The notes below the pieces were generated by a model that was not told where the DNA came from, did not search any database, and saw nothing but the letters and a program-made list of their open reading frames with translations. Both the position numbers and the translations under genes were made by a program. 64,000 bases of DNA, taken from Paludibacteraceae bacterium (GTDB lineage Bacteria; Bacteroidota; Bacteroidia; Bacteroidales; Paludibacteraceae). Positions 44,385 through 52,155 of this stretch are shown here, piece after piece. The stretch spans positions 20,398 to 84,397 of the forward strand of contig JAFUWV010000009.1 of NCBI GenBank assembly GCA_017477325.1. The letters run 5' to 3'. Position 1 is the first letter of the stretch, and each line of letters begins with the position of its first letter.

Positions 44385-44635
44385 GAGCCCATTTGAATAA
44401 GTTGATTAAAATGTTAATAATATCAAATAACTTCGTATCTATCCCATATCTCTCTCGTAGATGAGTAGTAAAAAGAAAAATTTTACACTATACACCAGAC
44501 ACCAAAACAATAAAACAAATGAAACTCCCTTCCTATTTTGAATTAGATAGATACGGTCTACACGTGCGATGAGTGTGTAAAGAAGGGGCAAAAACGAAAT
44601 GGTAAATTGTAAATGATTAAATAGTAAATAGAAAC
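44385..44635. other. AT-rich gap closing the defence-like island
   Basis: No gene is seen. A 10-base inverted repeat, CGTATCTATC (44434-44443) and GATAGATACG (44546-44555), brackets about 100 bases. Short AAATAGTAAATAG words precede the acetyltransferase start. Confidence 0.4.
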
Positions 44636-45091
44636 ATGATACATCCATTATCCGATTGTCAGGCTCATGTGCCTGAATCAACCAACATATGGCAATTTTG
44701 CGTGGTGCTTCCAGAAGCAAAGATTGGTGAGAACTGCAATATCTGTTCTCATTGCTTCATTGAGAATGGTGCTGTCATTGGCAATAACGTTACCATCAAG
44801 AATGGCGTGCAGATTTGGGATGGCATCGTCATTGAAGACAACGTACAAGTAGGTGCCAACGTGACATTTACCAACGACCGCTATCCGCGAGCAAAAAATA
44901 AAGATTGGATATTAGAAAAGACAATTGTAAAACATGGTGCTAGTATCGGTGCCGGCAGCTCGATAGTTTGTGGCATCACGATAGGCGAGAACGCCATGAT
45001 AGGCATGGGTAGTGTGGTCACACATGACGTTCCTGCTGGTGAGTTATGGTTGGGTAATCCTGCAAAGTTTATAAAAAAAGTATACTTTTGA
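44636..45091 (+). CDS. hexapeptide-repeat sugar N-acetyltransferase (FdtC/QdtC/WbbJ-like)
   Basis: A 151-residue left-handed beta-helix acetyltransferase. Hexapeptide repeats run from about 20 to 135 ([28 protein letters not shown] and later [26 protein letters not shown]). The segment [16 protein letters not shown] is typical of dTDP-3-amino-sugar N-acetyltransferases. It probably acetylates the 3-amino group made by the FdtB-like aminotransferase at 46009. It ends [13 protein letters not shown], the normal family end. Confidence 0.8.
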   Translation: MIHPLSDCQAHVPESTNIWQFCVVLPEAKIGENCNICSHCFIENGAVIGNNVTIKNGVQIWDGIVIEDNVQVGANVTFTNDRYPRAKNKDWILEKTIVKHGASIGAGSSIVCGITIGENAMIGMGSVVTHDVPAGELWLGNPAKFIKKVYF

Positions 45092-45112
45092 GCTTGCTTT
45101 TGTGTATAATGT

Positions 45113-46012
45113 ATGTCAATATATTTGAAGAGGATAAAATATTTCTTAATAAGAATCATCTCATGTATTTTTCAAAATATTGAGACTCTTTTAGTATACC
45201 TCCATATTTGTAAACCTAAGGTAATAATTTACATGGATGGGGGAATTTGCTCTCAAATGTTAATGTACTTGCAAGGTCAATGGTATGCGGAATATGGGCT
45301 AAAAGTATACTACGATACAAGATGGTTCGAAGTATGTGGCCTGGATCAATTTGGACAATTCACTAGAGATCTTGAATTTCATGAAATGTGGCCTACTTTA
45401 CCATTCCATGTTATTAAAGGTTGGCGCAGGTGGTTCTACAAAGAGTTTTTTAATATCGGGAATTTTATGAACGGAACTTTGCTGGAACCATCAACATTGA
45501 GACACTCTGTATATTTGTACGGATATTGGGATTTGCCGAGTGGAGTATATGATAGACTCTTTCGGGAAAAATTTGATATAAGTCGTGCTCAAACTGTTCA
45601 TAATATTCATCTTAATATTAATAATGAAGACCTAATTGTGGGTGTGCATGTTAGACGTGGTGACTTGGCTAAAGGCAATAACCCAATATATGGTGGAGTA
45701 ACAGATGGATATTTTTTGCATGCTGTTGATTTCTGTAAGAAAAAATTTATGCCTCAGAAGTTTTATTTCTTTAGTGATGAACCTGATTGGGTGGAAACAA
45801 ATATTTGTTCTCAAATAGATGTTCCCAATGAGATTGTTCGTGGAAATAAGGCATGGGAAGATTTGCGATTACTCGCATCATGTGATGTAATAGTGGCAAG
45901 TCAAGGATCTTTCGGTAGATGTGCAGCCAGATTGAATCCCCAAGCAAAATTAATAATATGTGATAATAAACCTATAAATAAACAGCAACCTAACACATTC
46001 TATATTAAATGA
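45113..46012 (+). CDS. GT11-like fucosyltransferase (alpha-1,2-type)
   Basis: A 299-residue protein resembling GT11 alpha-1,2-fucosyltransferases: an N-terminal [17 protein letters not shown] (the G(x)GNQ(x)FQY-like opening), GVHVRRGD at 177-184 (motif I, HxRRxD) and [29 protein letters not shown] is motif III-like. It would add fucose, or a related deoxy sugar such as Fuc3NAc, to the growing unit. Linkage is not certain. It overlaps the FdtB-like gene by four bases. Confidence 0.72.
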   Translation: MSIYLKRIKYFLIRIISCIFQNIETLLVYLHICKPKVIIYMDGGICSQMLMYLQGQWYAEYGLKVYYDTRWFEVCGLDQFGQFTRDLEFHEMWPTLPFHVIKGWRRWFYKEFFNIGNFMNGTLLEPSTLRHSVYLYGYWDLPSGVYDRLFREKFDISRAQTVHNIHLNINNEDLIVGVHVRRGDLAKGNNPIYGGVTDGYFLHAVDFCKKKFMPQKFYFFSDEPDWVETNICSQIDVPNEIVRGNKAWEDLRLLASCDVIVASQGSFGRCAARLNPQAKLIICDNKPINKQQPNTFYIK

Positions 46013-47127
46013 TACCCTTCCTTTCATTAAAAGATATTACAGCAAAGTATGCTGATGAGATACATGAGGCTGTCCTCCGGGTAGTTGATAGCGGTTGGTA
46101 TCTGCAGGGCAGAGAAAACGAACAGTTTGAGCAACACTATGCCGACTATATCGGTACGCAATACTGCATAGGTTGCGCTAATGGACTCGATGCCTTGATA
46201 TGGATATTCCGCGCATACATCGAGTTAGGCATAATGCAACCGGGCGATGAAATTATCGTGCCGGCAAACACCTATATCGCTACTATCCTTGCTATCACAG
46301 AGAATGGTCTCAAACCCGTTCTCATCGAACCGAAGCACGAGACGCTGGAGATTGATGATTCCCTCATTGAGGCTGCCATCACTCCACGTACGAAAGCCAT
46401 TTGCATCGTCCATCTCTATGGACGCTGTGCGATGACGGATAAGATTGCCGACCTTTGCAAGAAATATAACCTCAAACTCATCGAAGATAATGCGCAGGCG
46501 CATGGGTGCCGATGGAATGGCAAGCGAACTGGTTCGTTGGGCGATGCTGCAGGTCATAGCTTCTATCCGGGCAAGAACTTGGGAGCACTGGGTGATGGCG
46601 GAGCCGTAACGACCAATGATGAGGAACTGGCTGCAGCCATCCGCGCATTGGCTAACTATGGTAGTCAGAAGAAATATGTCTTCAAATACTGCGGCCGTAA
46701 CAGTCGTCTGGATGAGATACAGGCAGCGATTTTGGATGTCAAACTCAAATATCTCGATGAGGACATCAAGAAACGCCAACAAGTCGCCGCATATTACTAC
46801 GACCACATCTCTAATCCGTTGGTTGAGCTTCCAACTCGTTTGCCGGATGAGAATAATGTGTATCATTTGTTCCCTATATTATGTGAGCAACGTGATGAGT
46901 TGCAGGAATATCTGAAAAATAAAGGAGTACAAACATTGATACATTATCCGATTCCTCCTCATTTGCAAGAATGCTATAAGAGTTACCATTTCTTTGAGGG
47001 AGGGGATTTGGTAGATTTGCATATAACTGAATGTCTCGCAAAACAGGAGTTGAGTTTACCTATAAGTCAGGTGATGACAAATGGAGATGTGCAATATGTT
47101 GTACGTTGCTTAAATGAGTTTAAGTAG
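46009..47127 (+). CDS. DegT/DnrJ/EryC1-type sugar aminotransferase (FdtB/QdtB-like)
   Basis: A 372-residue PLP enzyme of the sugar aminotransferase family. The internal aldimine is Lys189 in [17 protein letters not shown]. Other motifs are [15 protein letters not shown] (56-70), [35 protein letters not shown] and [12 protein letters not shown]. With FdtA- and FdtC-like enzymes in the same locus it should form the 3-amino group of dTDP-Fuc3N or dTDP-Qui3N. The 3' quarter of the gene (from about 46850) is visibly more AT-rich than the rest. It is the last gene of the locus, followed by a strong hairpin. Confidence 0.85.
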   Translation: MIPFLSLKDITAKYADEIHEAVLRVVDSGWYLQGRENEQFEQHYADYIGTQYCIGCANGLDALIWIFRAYIELGIMQPGDEIIVPANTYIATILAITENGLKPVLIEPKHETLEIDDSLIEAAITPRTKAICIVHLYGRCAMTDKIADLCKKYNLKLIEDNAQAHGCRWNGKRTGSLGDAAGHSFYPGKNLGALGDGGAVTTNDEELAAAIRALANYGSQKKYVFKYCGRNSRLDEIQAAILDVKLKYLDEDIKKRQQVAAYYYDHISNPLVELPTRLPDENNVYHLFPILCEQRDELQEYLKNKGVQTLIHYPIPPHLQECYKSYHFFEGGDLVDLHITECLAKQELSLPISQVMTNGDVQYVVRCLNEFK

Positions 47128-47151
47128 AGTAGTATTCCAAATTATCTTGCT

Positions 47152-47193
47152 ATTACAGAAAACAGCAGTCATCTAAATGCTGTTTTCTGTAAT
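47152..47193 (+). terminator. long hairpin terminator at the end of the glycan locus
   Basis: A perfect 16-base-pair stem (ATTACAGAAAACAGCA with TGCTGTTTTCTGTAAT) and a ten-base loop sit 24 bases after the aminotransferase stop. The T-run after it is weak. The next gene is convergent, so it may serve both sides. Confidence 0.75.
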
Positions 47194-47249
47194 ATATGTG
47201 TAAAAAGGACCATGATATTATCCAATATTTTGTGATATACTTGGTTCGT

Positions 47250-47519
47250 TTAACAAACTGTGAGCAATCGCTTCAACAGTTGATACTCGGAGGGGGTGAA
47301 GCTGAGCGAGGATGACATCTGTTTCAGTGCTTCGTAGTATTCCGACTTCTCACACTTCAGATCCAGACACGCGTCCATCCAATACTCGTCGGGATGGCTG
47401 GCGTGAAAACATGCAATACGGAAAAACTTGTAGTCACGCGCCGACAGTACTCCGCTTTTTGCCAGCAGATTGAGTATGCCTAAACGCTGCAGGGCAAGAA
47501 ATAAATCCATCTTTTTCAT
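47250..47519 (-). CDS. hypothetical protein, 89 residues
   Basis: A small soluble helical protein (MKKMDLFLALQRLGIL ... GVLSARDYKFFRIACFHASHPDEYWMDACLDLK ... SFTPSEYQLLKRLLTVC), not recognised. The start at 47519 follows a minus-strand TATCTTCG box (47562-47555) by 35 bases; an extension to 47591 would run over that box. It is the only leftward gene between the glycan locus and the replication module. A DNA-linked role is possible but not shown. Confidence 0.5.
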   Translation of the reverse strand: MKKMDLFLALQRLGILNLLAKSGVLSARDYKFFRIACFHASHPDEYWMDACLDLKCEKSEYYEALKQMSSSLSFTPSEYQLLKRLLTVC

Positions 47520-47630
47520 GATACTATGGTATTTTTGCGGTTGGTTTCCGGCTGCGAAGATACATCTGCTTCGCCATACGCTATTCCGCAATTCTACGGA
47601 ATGAAATATGGCACTTATGCTTTATCTTTG

Positions 47631-47725
47631 CATCGCGTTCGAATCCGAGATCGCACGGACTGACTTGTCGTCAGTAAAGCGACTCGGTTCTCCGCTCTCC
47701 CTCGCAAGGTAACTTGCTCGGGGAT
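47631..47725 (+). ncRNA. candidate structured RNA after a TATCTTTG promoter box
   Basis: CCGAGATCGC (47645-47654) can pair with GCGACTCGG (47679-47687) around an inner ACTGAC/GTCAGT hairpin (47659-47664 with 47670-47675). A second hairpin has GCAAG/CTTGC arms (about 47704-47716). It starts about 15 bases after the -7 box. No known RNA family is recognised. Confidence 0.3.
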
Positions 47726-47727
47726 TA

Positions 47728-48036
47728 GAAGGGTGACGGGTTAATGGTTACAGGTGACGGGTTACTGGTTACTGGTTACTGGTGACGGGTGACGGGTTAT
47801 GGGTTACAGGATAATGGTTACTGGTGACGGAAATCCATTATACCCTCATTATACCATCAGGCCAACCTACGGCAACCCATAACCCATAAACATTAAACAT
47901 CAAACTTTAAACTTTAAACAGCCTCCTTAGAGGCGTTAAACTTTAAACTTTAAACATCAAACATCGATTTAAGTGATGGTTGCGGCAAATAGCGAGAATC
48001 CAGTAACCAGTAACCAGTAACCATTAACCAGTACCC
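47728..48036. repeat. GGTTACTGG and TTTAAAC repeat blocks
   Basis: 47728-47840 is made of GGTTACTGG and GGTGACGGG words (the reverse form of GTAACC). 47886-47965 has TTTAAACATTAAAC words with one GCCTCCTTAGAGGC hairpin. 47966-48036 holds part of the core (gatttaagtgatggttgcgg) and CCAGTAACC words. Confidence 0.85.
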
Positions 48037-48045
48037 ACTATAACA

Positions 48046-48360
48046 ATGGCCGAAATAGAATACGCATGTGAGATTAGGGCGATACATGGAAAACTCAGAA
48101 AGGGTGATAACTTCTATTGTCGCACAATGGTGAACGGAAAGAACTACATAGTGGCGCAACGTTCACAGAAAAACCATATACCCACCCGGAAGCAAAGGCA
48201 GGCACAACTGAACCTGAAAAGGCTGAGACAGCGTGTGTCGGATGAGCTGCGTGAGAGACGGCAGATGTGGAACGAACGGTGGCAAACCGACCCGGAAGGA
48301 CTGAGATACAAGCGGCTGTGCGACTATGTGGCACATAGCGTTCGGCATCTTAATGCATAA
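48046..48360 (+). CDS. ~100-residue protein of the replication/lysis module, member 1
   Basis: A 104-residue very basic protein, no named family. It shares a plan with the genes at 50909, 51619 and 52156: an N-terminal strand region (IHGKLRKGDNFYCRTMVNGKNYIV), a PT..KQ.QAQ hinge, a long Arg/Gln-rich helix, then an aromatic end (RYKRLCDYVAHSV). This suggests a compact nucleic-acid-binding or phage-type structural protein; function is not known. It follows repeats directly. Confidence 0.6.
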   Translation: MAEIEYACEIRAIHGKLRKGDNFYCRTMVNGKNYIVAQRSQKNHIPTRKQRQAQLNLKRLRQRVSDELRERRQMWNERWQTDPEGLRYKRLCDYVAHSVRHLNA

Positions 48361-48553
48361 TTAGTTTAATTCATAATTCATAATTATGTTTCTAGTTTCA
48401 CGCCTCTATGAGGCTGTTTCTGGTTCCCAACAGAAGAGACAGTTAGTCAACTGTCTCTACAAGCGGACAAAACTTTACAAACCATGAGACGTTCCGATGC
48501 AACGTCTCTACGAAATTTACAAACATCTACGAACTTATCTGAAGGAATTCATA
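48361..48553. repeat. AT-rich and AAACTTTAC repeat words before the initiator-like gene
   Basis: ATTCATAATT words (48366-48386), a cgcctctatgaggctg hairpin (about 48403) and CAAAACTTTACAAACC words. No gene is seen. An AAGGA ribosome site lies just before the ATG at 48554. Confidence 0.6.
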
Positions 48554-49024
48554 ATGACCGAGGAAAAGCAGCACATATTGCTATTAGGCTGGATGGAGAC
48601 AGTGTTCCATCTGAGCGGACTGGAAGAGAAACTGTTTGCCGTGATTTATGGTTTCTGCAGGTATGACCAAGGACTGTTCATCGGCACTACAGAAGACCTG
48701 GCAGGGTGGTGCAACTGCTCGATACGGCAGATAGTCAGGTGTCTGTCTTATCTGAGAGACAGAGGACTTGTAAGCACTCGGGATGGAGTATATGGCATAG
48801 GACAGATAGTGAAAGACTACGAAAATGGACTGAAGAACACAGGACAAAATGTCACTTTAAAAGGACAAAATGTCACTTCAACAGGACAAAATGTCAGTGA
48901 CAAAATGTCACCACACCTTAATAATATAATAAATAATAATATATATAATAATACTGACGAAAATGGAAACGGAGGAAGTAAAAAGATTGCTGTCGGAACG
49001 GACATCCTTGCGGACCTACTATAA
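48554..49024 (+). CDS. winged-helix replication-initiator-like protein with iteron-encoded repeats
   Basis: A 156-residue protein. Residues ~5-85 look like a winged helix-turn-helix (EKLFAVIYGFCRYDQGLFIGTTEDLAGWCNCSIRQIVRCLSYLRDRGLV), as in phage and plasmid replication proteins. Residues ~95-120 are the repeat GQNVTLKGQNVTSTGQNVSDKM, encoded by four GACAAAATGTC palindromes. A poly-Asn stretch follows. The start at 48554 has an AAGGA site eight bases upstream; an ORF to 48497 would run into repeats. With the DnaB-type helicase 370 bases on, it looks like an initiator or loader. Confidence 0.65.
   Translation: MTEEKQHILLLGWMETVFHLSGLEEKLFAVIYGFCRYDQGLFIGTTEDLAGWCNCSIRQIVRCLSYLRDRGLVSTRDGVYGIGQIVKDYENGLKNTGQNVTLKGQNVTSTGQNVSDKMSPHLNNIINNNIYNNTDENGNGGSKKIAVGTDILADLL
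48843..48909 (+). repeat. iteron-like array of four GACAAAATGTC palindromes
   Basis: Exact GACAAAATGTC at 48843, 48864, 48885 and 48899 (spacing 21, 21 and 14) inside the initiator-like gene, followed by an AT-rich stretch (48917-48954). This is the layout of an origin within an initiator gene. Confidence 0.75.
48917..48954. other. AT-rich tract after the iterons, possible origin unwinding region
   Basis: Nearly pure A/T with AATAATATA words, immediately downstream of the four palindromes. Together with them it could form a replication origin; this is inference. Confidence 0.4.
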
Positions 49025-49358
49025 GGGCATATCTGTAACAAGCATACAAGAGGCGGTGCGCTCTGAGACGCCCCTTTTGCGCGAGGTGGGTGACCAAGGT
49101 GTGAATTTCCTGAAGTGCGCCCTGCAGGACGTAGTCAACAACGTCTCGTTCACAGGCGACATAAACTATCTGACACGCGTCATCATCTCCCGCTACTCGC
49201 ACCTCAGACTCGCAGAGATAAAATACTGCTTCGAGTGCGGCATTGCCGGCGAATATGACAAGATCTACGGGACAGTGTACACCCACACCGTGCTCTACTG
49301 GCTGCAGGAATACAATGCGCTGAGCAGCGAGATACGATACTGGATGATGGTTAAATAA
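48963..49358 (+). CDS. hypothetical protein, 131 residues, possible helicase loader
   Basis: A soluble helical protein (VKRLLSERTSLRTYYKGISVTSIQEAVRS ... VNFLKCALQDVVNNVSFTGDINYLTRVIISRYSHLRLAEIKYCFECGIAGEYDKIYG). No named family. It overlaps the initiator-like gene by 62 bases in another frame and is followed by the DnaB-type helicase, a place often held by loader proteins in phage modules. No Walker motif is present, so it is not a DnaC-type ATPase. Confidence 0.6.
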   Translation: METEEVKRLLSERTSLRTYYKGISVTSIQEAVRSETPLLREVGDQGVNFLKCALQDVVNNVSFTGDINYLTRVIISRYSHLRLAEIKYCFECGIAGEYDKIYGTVYTHTVLYWLQEYNALSSEIRYWMMVK

Positions 49359-49390
49359 TTCATAATGCATAATGCATTAAATAAAAGAAT

Positions 49391-50749
49391 ATGGAATATG
49401 AGATAACGATACCGGAAGTGGAGAAGCATGTGCTCGGTATCATGCTTACTTTTCCTGACATGGCGGCCGGCATGATGGAGCGCCTGACCGCCGACTGCTT
49501 CTACGACAACAAGCACCGACTCATCTTCGAGGCCATGTGCGCACAGGAAGAGCAGTCCGAACCGTGTTCGGTGATAGGCGTGATGATGCGCCTCCGCGAA
49601 CAGGGAAAACTGGAAGAGGCAGGCAACGTGCTCTATCTGCAGGCGCTGAGCAACGACTGCGCGAGTTCGGCATACACCGACTACTATGTCGCCCTGCTCG
49701 TCAACGAGTGTCACCGGCGTCGGCTCTATCAGTTGGGAGTGCAACTCAGCGAAGATGCCAAGAGTCCCTTCAAGCCCAACGACGAGATGATAGCGCAGAC
49801 CGAAGAGGCGCTGCTCGACATAGGTCTCAGAAACCATGCAACCGACATGGTTCAGGCACGGCAGGTGCTGCAGGAGGTGGCGAGAGAGGTGGAACAGCGC
49901 CGCAATGGCGGGCAACAGCTGAGCGGGGTGGCAAGCGGATTCAGGCAACTGGACAGCCTCACGGGTGGTTGGCAACCTTCGGACCTGATAGTGATAGCGG
50001 CTCGTCCCGGACAGGGCAAGACGGCTTTCGCTATCTCGATGATGATGCAGACAGAGGTGCCGGTGGGCTTCTTCTCTCTGGAGATGTCACGACAGCAAGT
50101 GGGATACCGCATGCTCTCGCAGCTGTCCGGCATCCCCTCCGACAAGTTGCGCCGCGGCAGATGGGTAGAGGACACCCTGTTTGAGAAAGAGATGGCAGAC
50201 TATGCCTCCGACGCAGTGCTCGGCCGCATCTATGTTGACGACACACCCTCGCTCACACTCTCCGCACTCAGGCTGAAAGCACAGACGCTGGTTCGTGAAC
50301 ACAACGTGAAGATGCTCGTGGTGGACTATCTGCAACTGATGCGGGCAACGGGCATGAGCCGCACTGCAACACGCGAACAAGAGGTGAGCAGCATATCCAG
50401 AGGGTTGAAAGCACTGGCCAAGCAGCTGCAGATTCCCATAGTGGCATTGGCGCAACTGAACCGTCGCATAGAGCAGCGCTCGGCGGAAAGCAACAGACCG
50501 CTGCTGAGCGACCTGCGCGAATCGGGCGCCATAGAACAGGATGCCGACATAGTGTGTTTTCTGCACAGGCCGTCGTTTGCATTGTTTGAGGACTGCAGCC
50601 CGGTCACAGTGGACGCTGCAGCTGCTCCTGTCACAAGAGGGCAGGGCATACAGACCTCTCCCGCACAACTGATCATCGCCAAACACAGAAACGGACCCGT
50701 AGGCGAGGTCAACCTTGTATGGAATGCATCGCTTGCAAAGTACTGCTAA
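49391..50749 (+). CDS. DnaB-type replicative helicase
   Basis: A 452-residue hexameric helicase. The N-terminal primase-interaction domain spans 1-110. The RecA-like domain has Walker A ARPGQGKT (204-211), GFFSLEMSRQQVGYRML, and Walker B MLVVDYLQLM. The arginine-finger region (ALAQLNRRIEQR) and ESGAIEQDADIVCFLHRP follow. Sequence and setting suggest a module-encoded paralogue and not the chromosomal DnaB, which cannot be seen here. Near the C-terminus SPVTVDAAAAPVTRG looks like an extra low-complexity loop, perhaps another repeat-derived insert. Confidence 0.9.
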   Translation: MEYEITIPEVEKHVLGIMLTFPDMAAGMMERLTADCFYDNKHRLIFEAMCAQEEQSEPCSVIGVMMRLREQGKLEEAGNVLYLQALSNDCASSAYTDYYVALLVNECHRRRLYQLGVQLSEDAKSPFKPNDEMIAQTEEALLDIGLRNHATDMVQARQVLQEVAREVEQRRNGGQQLSGVASGFRQLDSLTGGWQPSDLIVIAARPGQGKTAFAISMMMQTEVPVGFFSLEMSRQQVGYRMLSQLSGIPSDKLRRGRWVEDTLFEKEMADYASDAVLGRIYVDDTPSLTLSALRLKAQTLVREHNVKMLVVDYLQLMRATGMSRTATREQEVSSISRGLKALAKQLQIPIVALAQLNRRIEQRSAESNRPLLSDLRESGAIEQDADIVCFLHRPSFALFEDCSPVTVDAAAAPVTRGQGIQTSPAQLIIAKHRNGPVGEVNLVWNASLAKYC

Positions 50750-50905
50750 TAATTCATAATTGGGGGTTAAGAGGTTCGACAAGTTATCTTTACAAACCTA
50801 ACCACGGCTCCGCCGATCGTGAGAGCGCAGCGCTCAATAAATAGATCGTTCGAGCAAAAGCGAGATAAGAACAAAGAAAATCTATAAACTATACAAACTT
50901 TACAA
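50750..50905. repeat. mixed repeat block with GATCG element
   Basis: An ATTCATAATT word, then the GATCGTTC element (50801-50874: accacggctccgccgatcgt, then atagatcgttcgagc and cgagataagaac), then a CAAACTTTACAAA word ending at the next ATG. Confidence 0.8.
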
Positions 50906-50908
50906 ATC

Positions 50909-51211
50909 ATGAAAATCTCATTTTTGTATCCTGTCAGAGCTATTAGAGGCTCTGTGTCGAAAGGTAGCGGAGTGTATTTCCGCACAATGCGTGACGGCAG
51001 CATAGTGGTGTGCCGCCGGCCGGTAAGAAAGTGCATGGTCAGCGAGCGGCAGCATGTTCAGCAAGACCGGTTCCGCCAGGCAAGCGAGTTCGCAGTGCGC
51101 ATAATGCGTGACCCGCTGCTCCGTCAGTTTTTTCAAAGCGAGTTCGCGCGCGACAGCGAAGGCTGCCATACCATGCGCGGCTATCTGTTTCGCAGATTCT
51201 ATAAAAGATAA
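50909..51211 (+). CDS. ~100-residue protein of the replication/lysis module, member 2
   Basis: A 100-residue strongly basic protein: IRGSVSKGSGVYFRTMRDGSIVVCRRP, a helix with QHVQQDRFRQASEFAVRIMRDPLLRQFF, and the aromatic end HTMRGYLFRRFYK. It has the same plan as the genes at 48046, 51619 and 52156, but with low identity, so it is a diverged paralogue. The ending GYLFRRFYK is like NYIFAQVF and NYAFSVIY in the others. Function is unknown. Confidence 0.6.
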   Translation: MKISFLYPVRAIRGSVSKGSGVYFRTMRDGSIVVCRRPVRKCMVSERQHVQQDRFRQASEFAVRIMRDPLLRQFFQSEFARDSEGCHTMRGYLFRRFYKR

Positions 51212-51267
51212 AAGGTTACCGGTTACTGGAACCTGGAACTTGAAACTTGAAACTTGAAACTCCACTT

Positions 51268-51444
51268 ATGGCTTATAGACGAAACAAAACTCTCAATGCG
51301 CGGGATAATTGTATCATGACACTGTTCCTCGATTGTATTGGCAATCGGAAAATGAAAGTGATGGACGCCTACTCCTATTGCGGTGAATACTATGACCTCT
51401 CCGAAGAAAGCATAAAAAAGATTGTTCATAGACGTAATAGGTAA
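51268..51444 (+). CDS. small basic protein, 58 residues
   Basis: AYRRNKTLNARDNCIMTLF opens the protein and YDLSEESIKKIVHRRNR closes it, suggesting a small helix-turn-helix-like protein, perhaps regulatory. The ATG at 51268 is preferred over one at 51247, which lies in the GAAACTT repeat. It is followed by a promoter with inverted repeats. No named family. Confidence 0.5.
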   Translation: MAYRRNKTLNARDNCIMTLFLDCIGNRKMKVMDAYSYCGEYYDLSEESIKKIVHRRNR

Positions 51445-51452
51445 ACCTTGAC

Positions 51453-51524
51453 CAACAGACAGCTTTCATCTGTTGTAACTTTGCACTGTGATTCAGAACA
51501 CCGGTAACTGAATTGCAGTGCAAA
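51453..51524 (+). promoter_or_regulatory. promoter overlapped by two inverted repeats
   Basis: TAACTTTG at 51476-51483. CAACAGA (51453-51459) and TCTGTTG (51469-51475) end just before the box. A second repeat of 17-base arms (51480-51496 and 51508-51524, 15 of 17 matching) begins on its TTTG and ends in CAAA. Confidence 0.7.
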
Positions 51525-51618
51525 CTTTAAACATTAAACAGCCTCCTAATAGGCTTTAAACATTAAACATTAAACATTAAACTTTAAAAGCCTCCTTAGA
51601 GGCGTTAAACATTAATCT
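51521..51618. repeat. TTTAAAC repeats with GCCTC hairpins
   Basis: TTTAAACATTAAAC words containing cagcctcctaataggc (about 51539) and gcctccttagaggcg (about 51590), reaching the ATG at 51619. Confidence 0.8.
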
Positions 51619-51930
51619 ATGGCAGTTATTAATCCTTCAACACCGTTCGACAGTCTGAAGCGCAAGTTCTCAAAGTCGGATCAGATCTATTTCAAGAATC
51701 GCAGTGCGGACAACGCCACCATAGGCGTACGTATGAAGCATCCGTCAACAAGCAACAGCACTTTGCAACAGGCTTACAGAACGGCTTTCGCAGCGGCTAC
51801 GGCACAAGTGAGAACCATCATGGCTGATGCCGAACAACGCGCTACCTATGCACAACAGTTCCGTAATCAAAAAAAGTACATGTATCTCCGTAACTACATC
51901 TTTGCGCAGGTGTTTGTCAAACCGGAGTAA
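51619..51930 (+). CDS. ~100-residue protein of the replication/lysis module, member 3
   Basis: A 103-residue basic protein (PFDSLKRKFSKSDQIYFKNRSADNATIGVRMKHPS, QQAYRTAFAAATAQVRTIMADAEQRATYAQQF, KYMYLRNYIFAQVFVKPE). Its layout equals members 1, 2 and 4; the IMADAEQRATYAQQF helix and NYIFAQVF end are the clearest version of the shared pattern. It is preceded by the promoter at 51476 and a leader of about 130 bases. Function is unknown. Confidence 0.6.
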   Translation: MAVINPSTPFDSLKRKFSKSDQIYFKNRSADNATIGVRMKHPSTSNSTLQQAYRTAFAAATAQVRTIMADAEQRATYAQQFRNQKKYMYLRNYIFAQVFVKPE

Positions 51931-51936
51931 AGCGTG

Positions 51937-52135
51937 GGAGTGGTTACTGGATACGGGTTACTGGATACGGGTTACTGGTTACTGGATTCTCGCAATTGTG
52001 CCGCCCACGTTAAACTTTAAACTTTAAACAGCCTTCTTATAGGCTTTAAACATTAAACTTTAAACATTAAACAGCCTCTATAGAGGCTTTAAACATTAAA
52101 CATTAACCAGCCTCTCTAGAGGCGTCAAACCGGAG
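51937..52135. repeat. GGTTACTGG words, then TTTAAAC words with three GCC hairpins
   Basis: GGATACGGGTTACT words (51937-51985), a core fragment gattctcgcaattgtgccgc, then TTTAAAC words with GCCTTCTTATAGGC, GCCTCTATAGAGGC and GCCTCTCTAGAGGC hairpins. Confidence 0.85.
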
Positions 52136-52155
52136 CATGCGCTCCGACAGACATT

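Larger units (their letters stand above)
47520..48045. other. gene-free region: promoter, possible structured RNA, repeats
   Basis: No convincing gene in 526 bases. It holds a plus-strand TATCTTTG box at 47623-47630, a stretch with nested inverted repeats (47645-47725), then GGTTACTGG and TTTAAAC repeat blocks up to the ATG at 48046. Confidence 0.6.

Noticed and set aside
44439-44720. 93-residue hydrophobic minus-strand frame
   Set aside because: Overlaps the start of the acetyltransferase, has no ribosome site, and hydrophobicity comes from A/T-rich sequence read in reverse.
47635-47650. GTTCGAATCC, a tRNA T-loop-like string
   Set aside because: The flanking bases cannot form a 5-bp T stem, and no acceptor or anticodon arm can be folded upstream.
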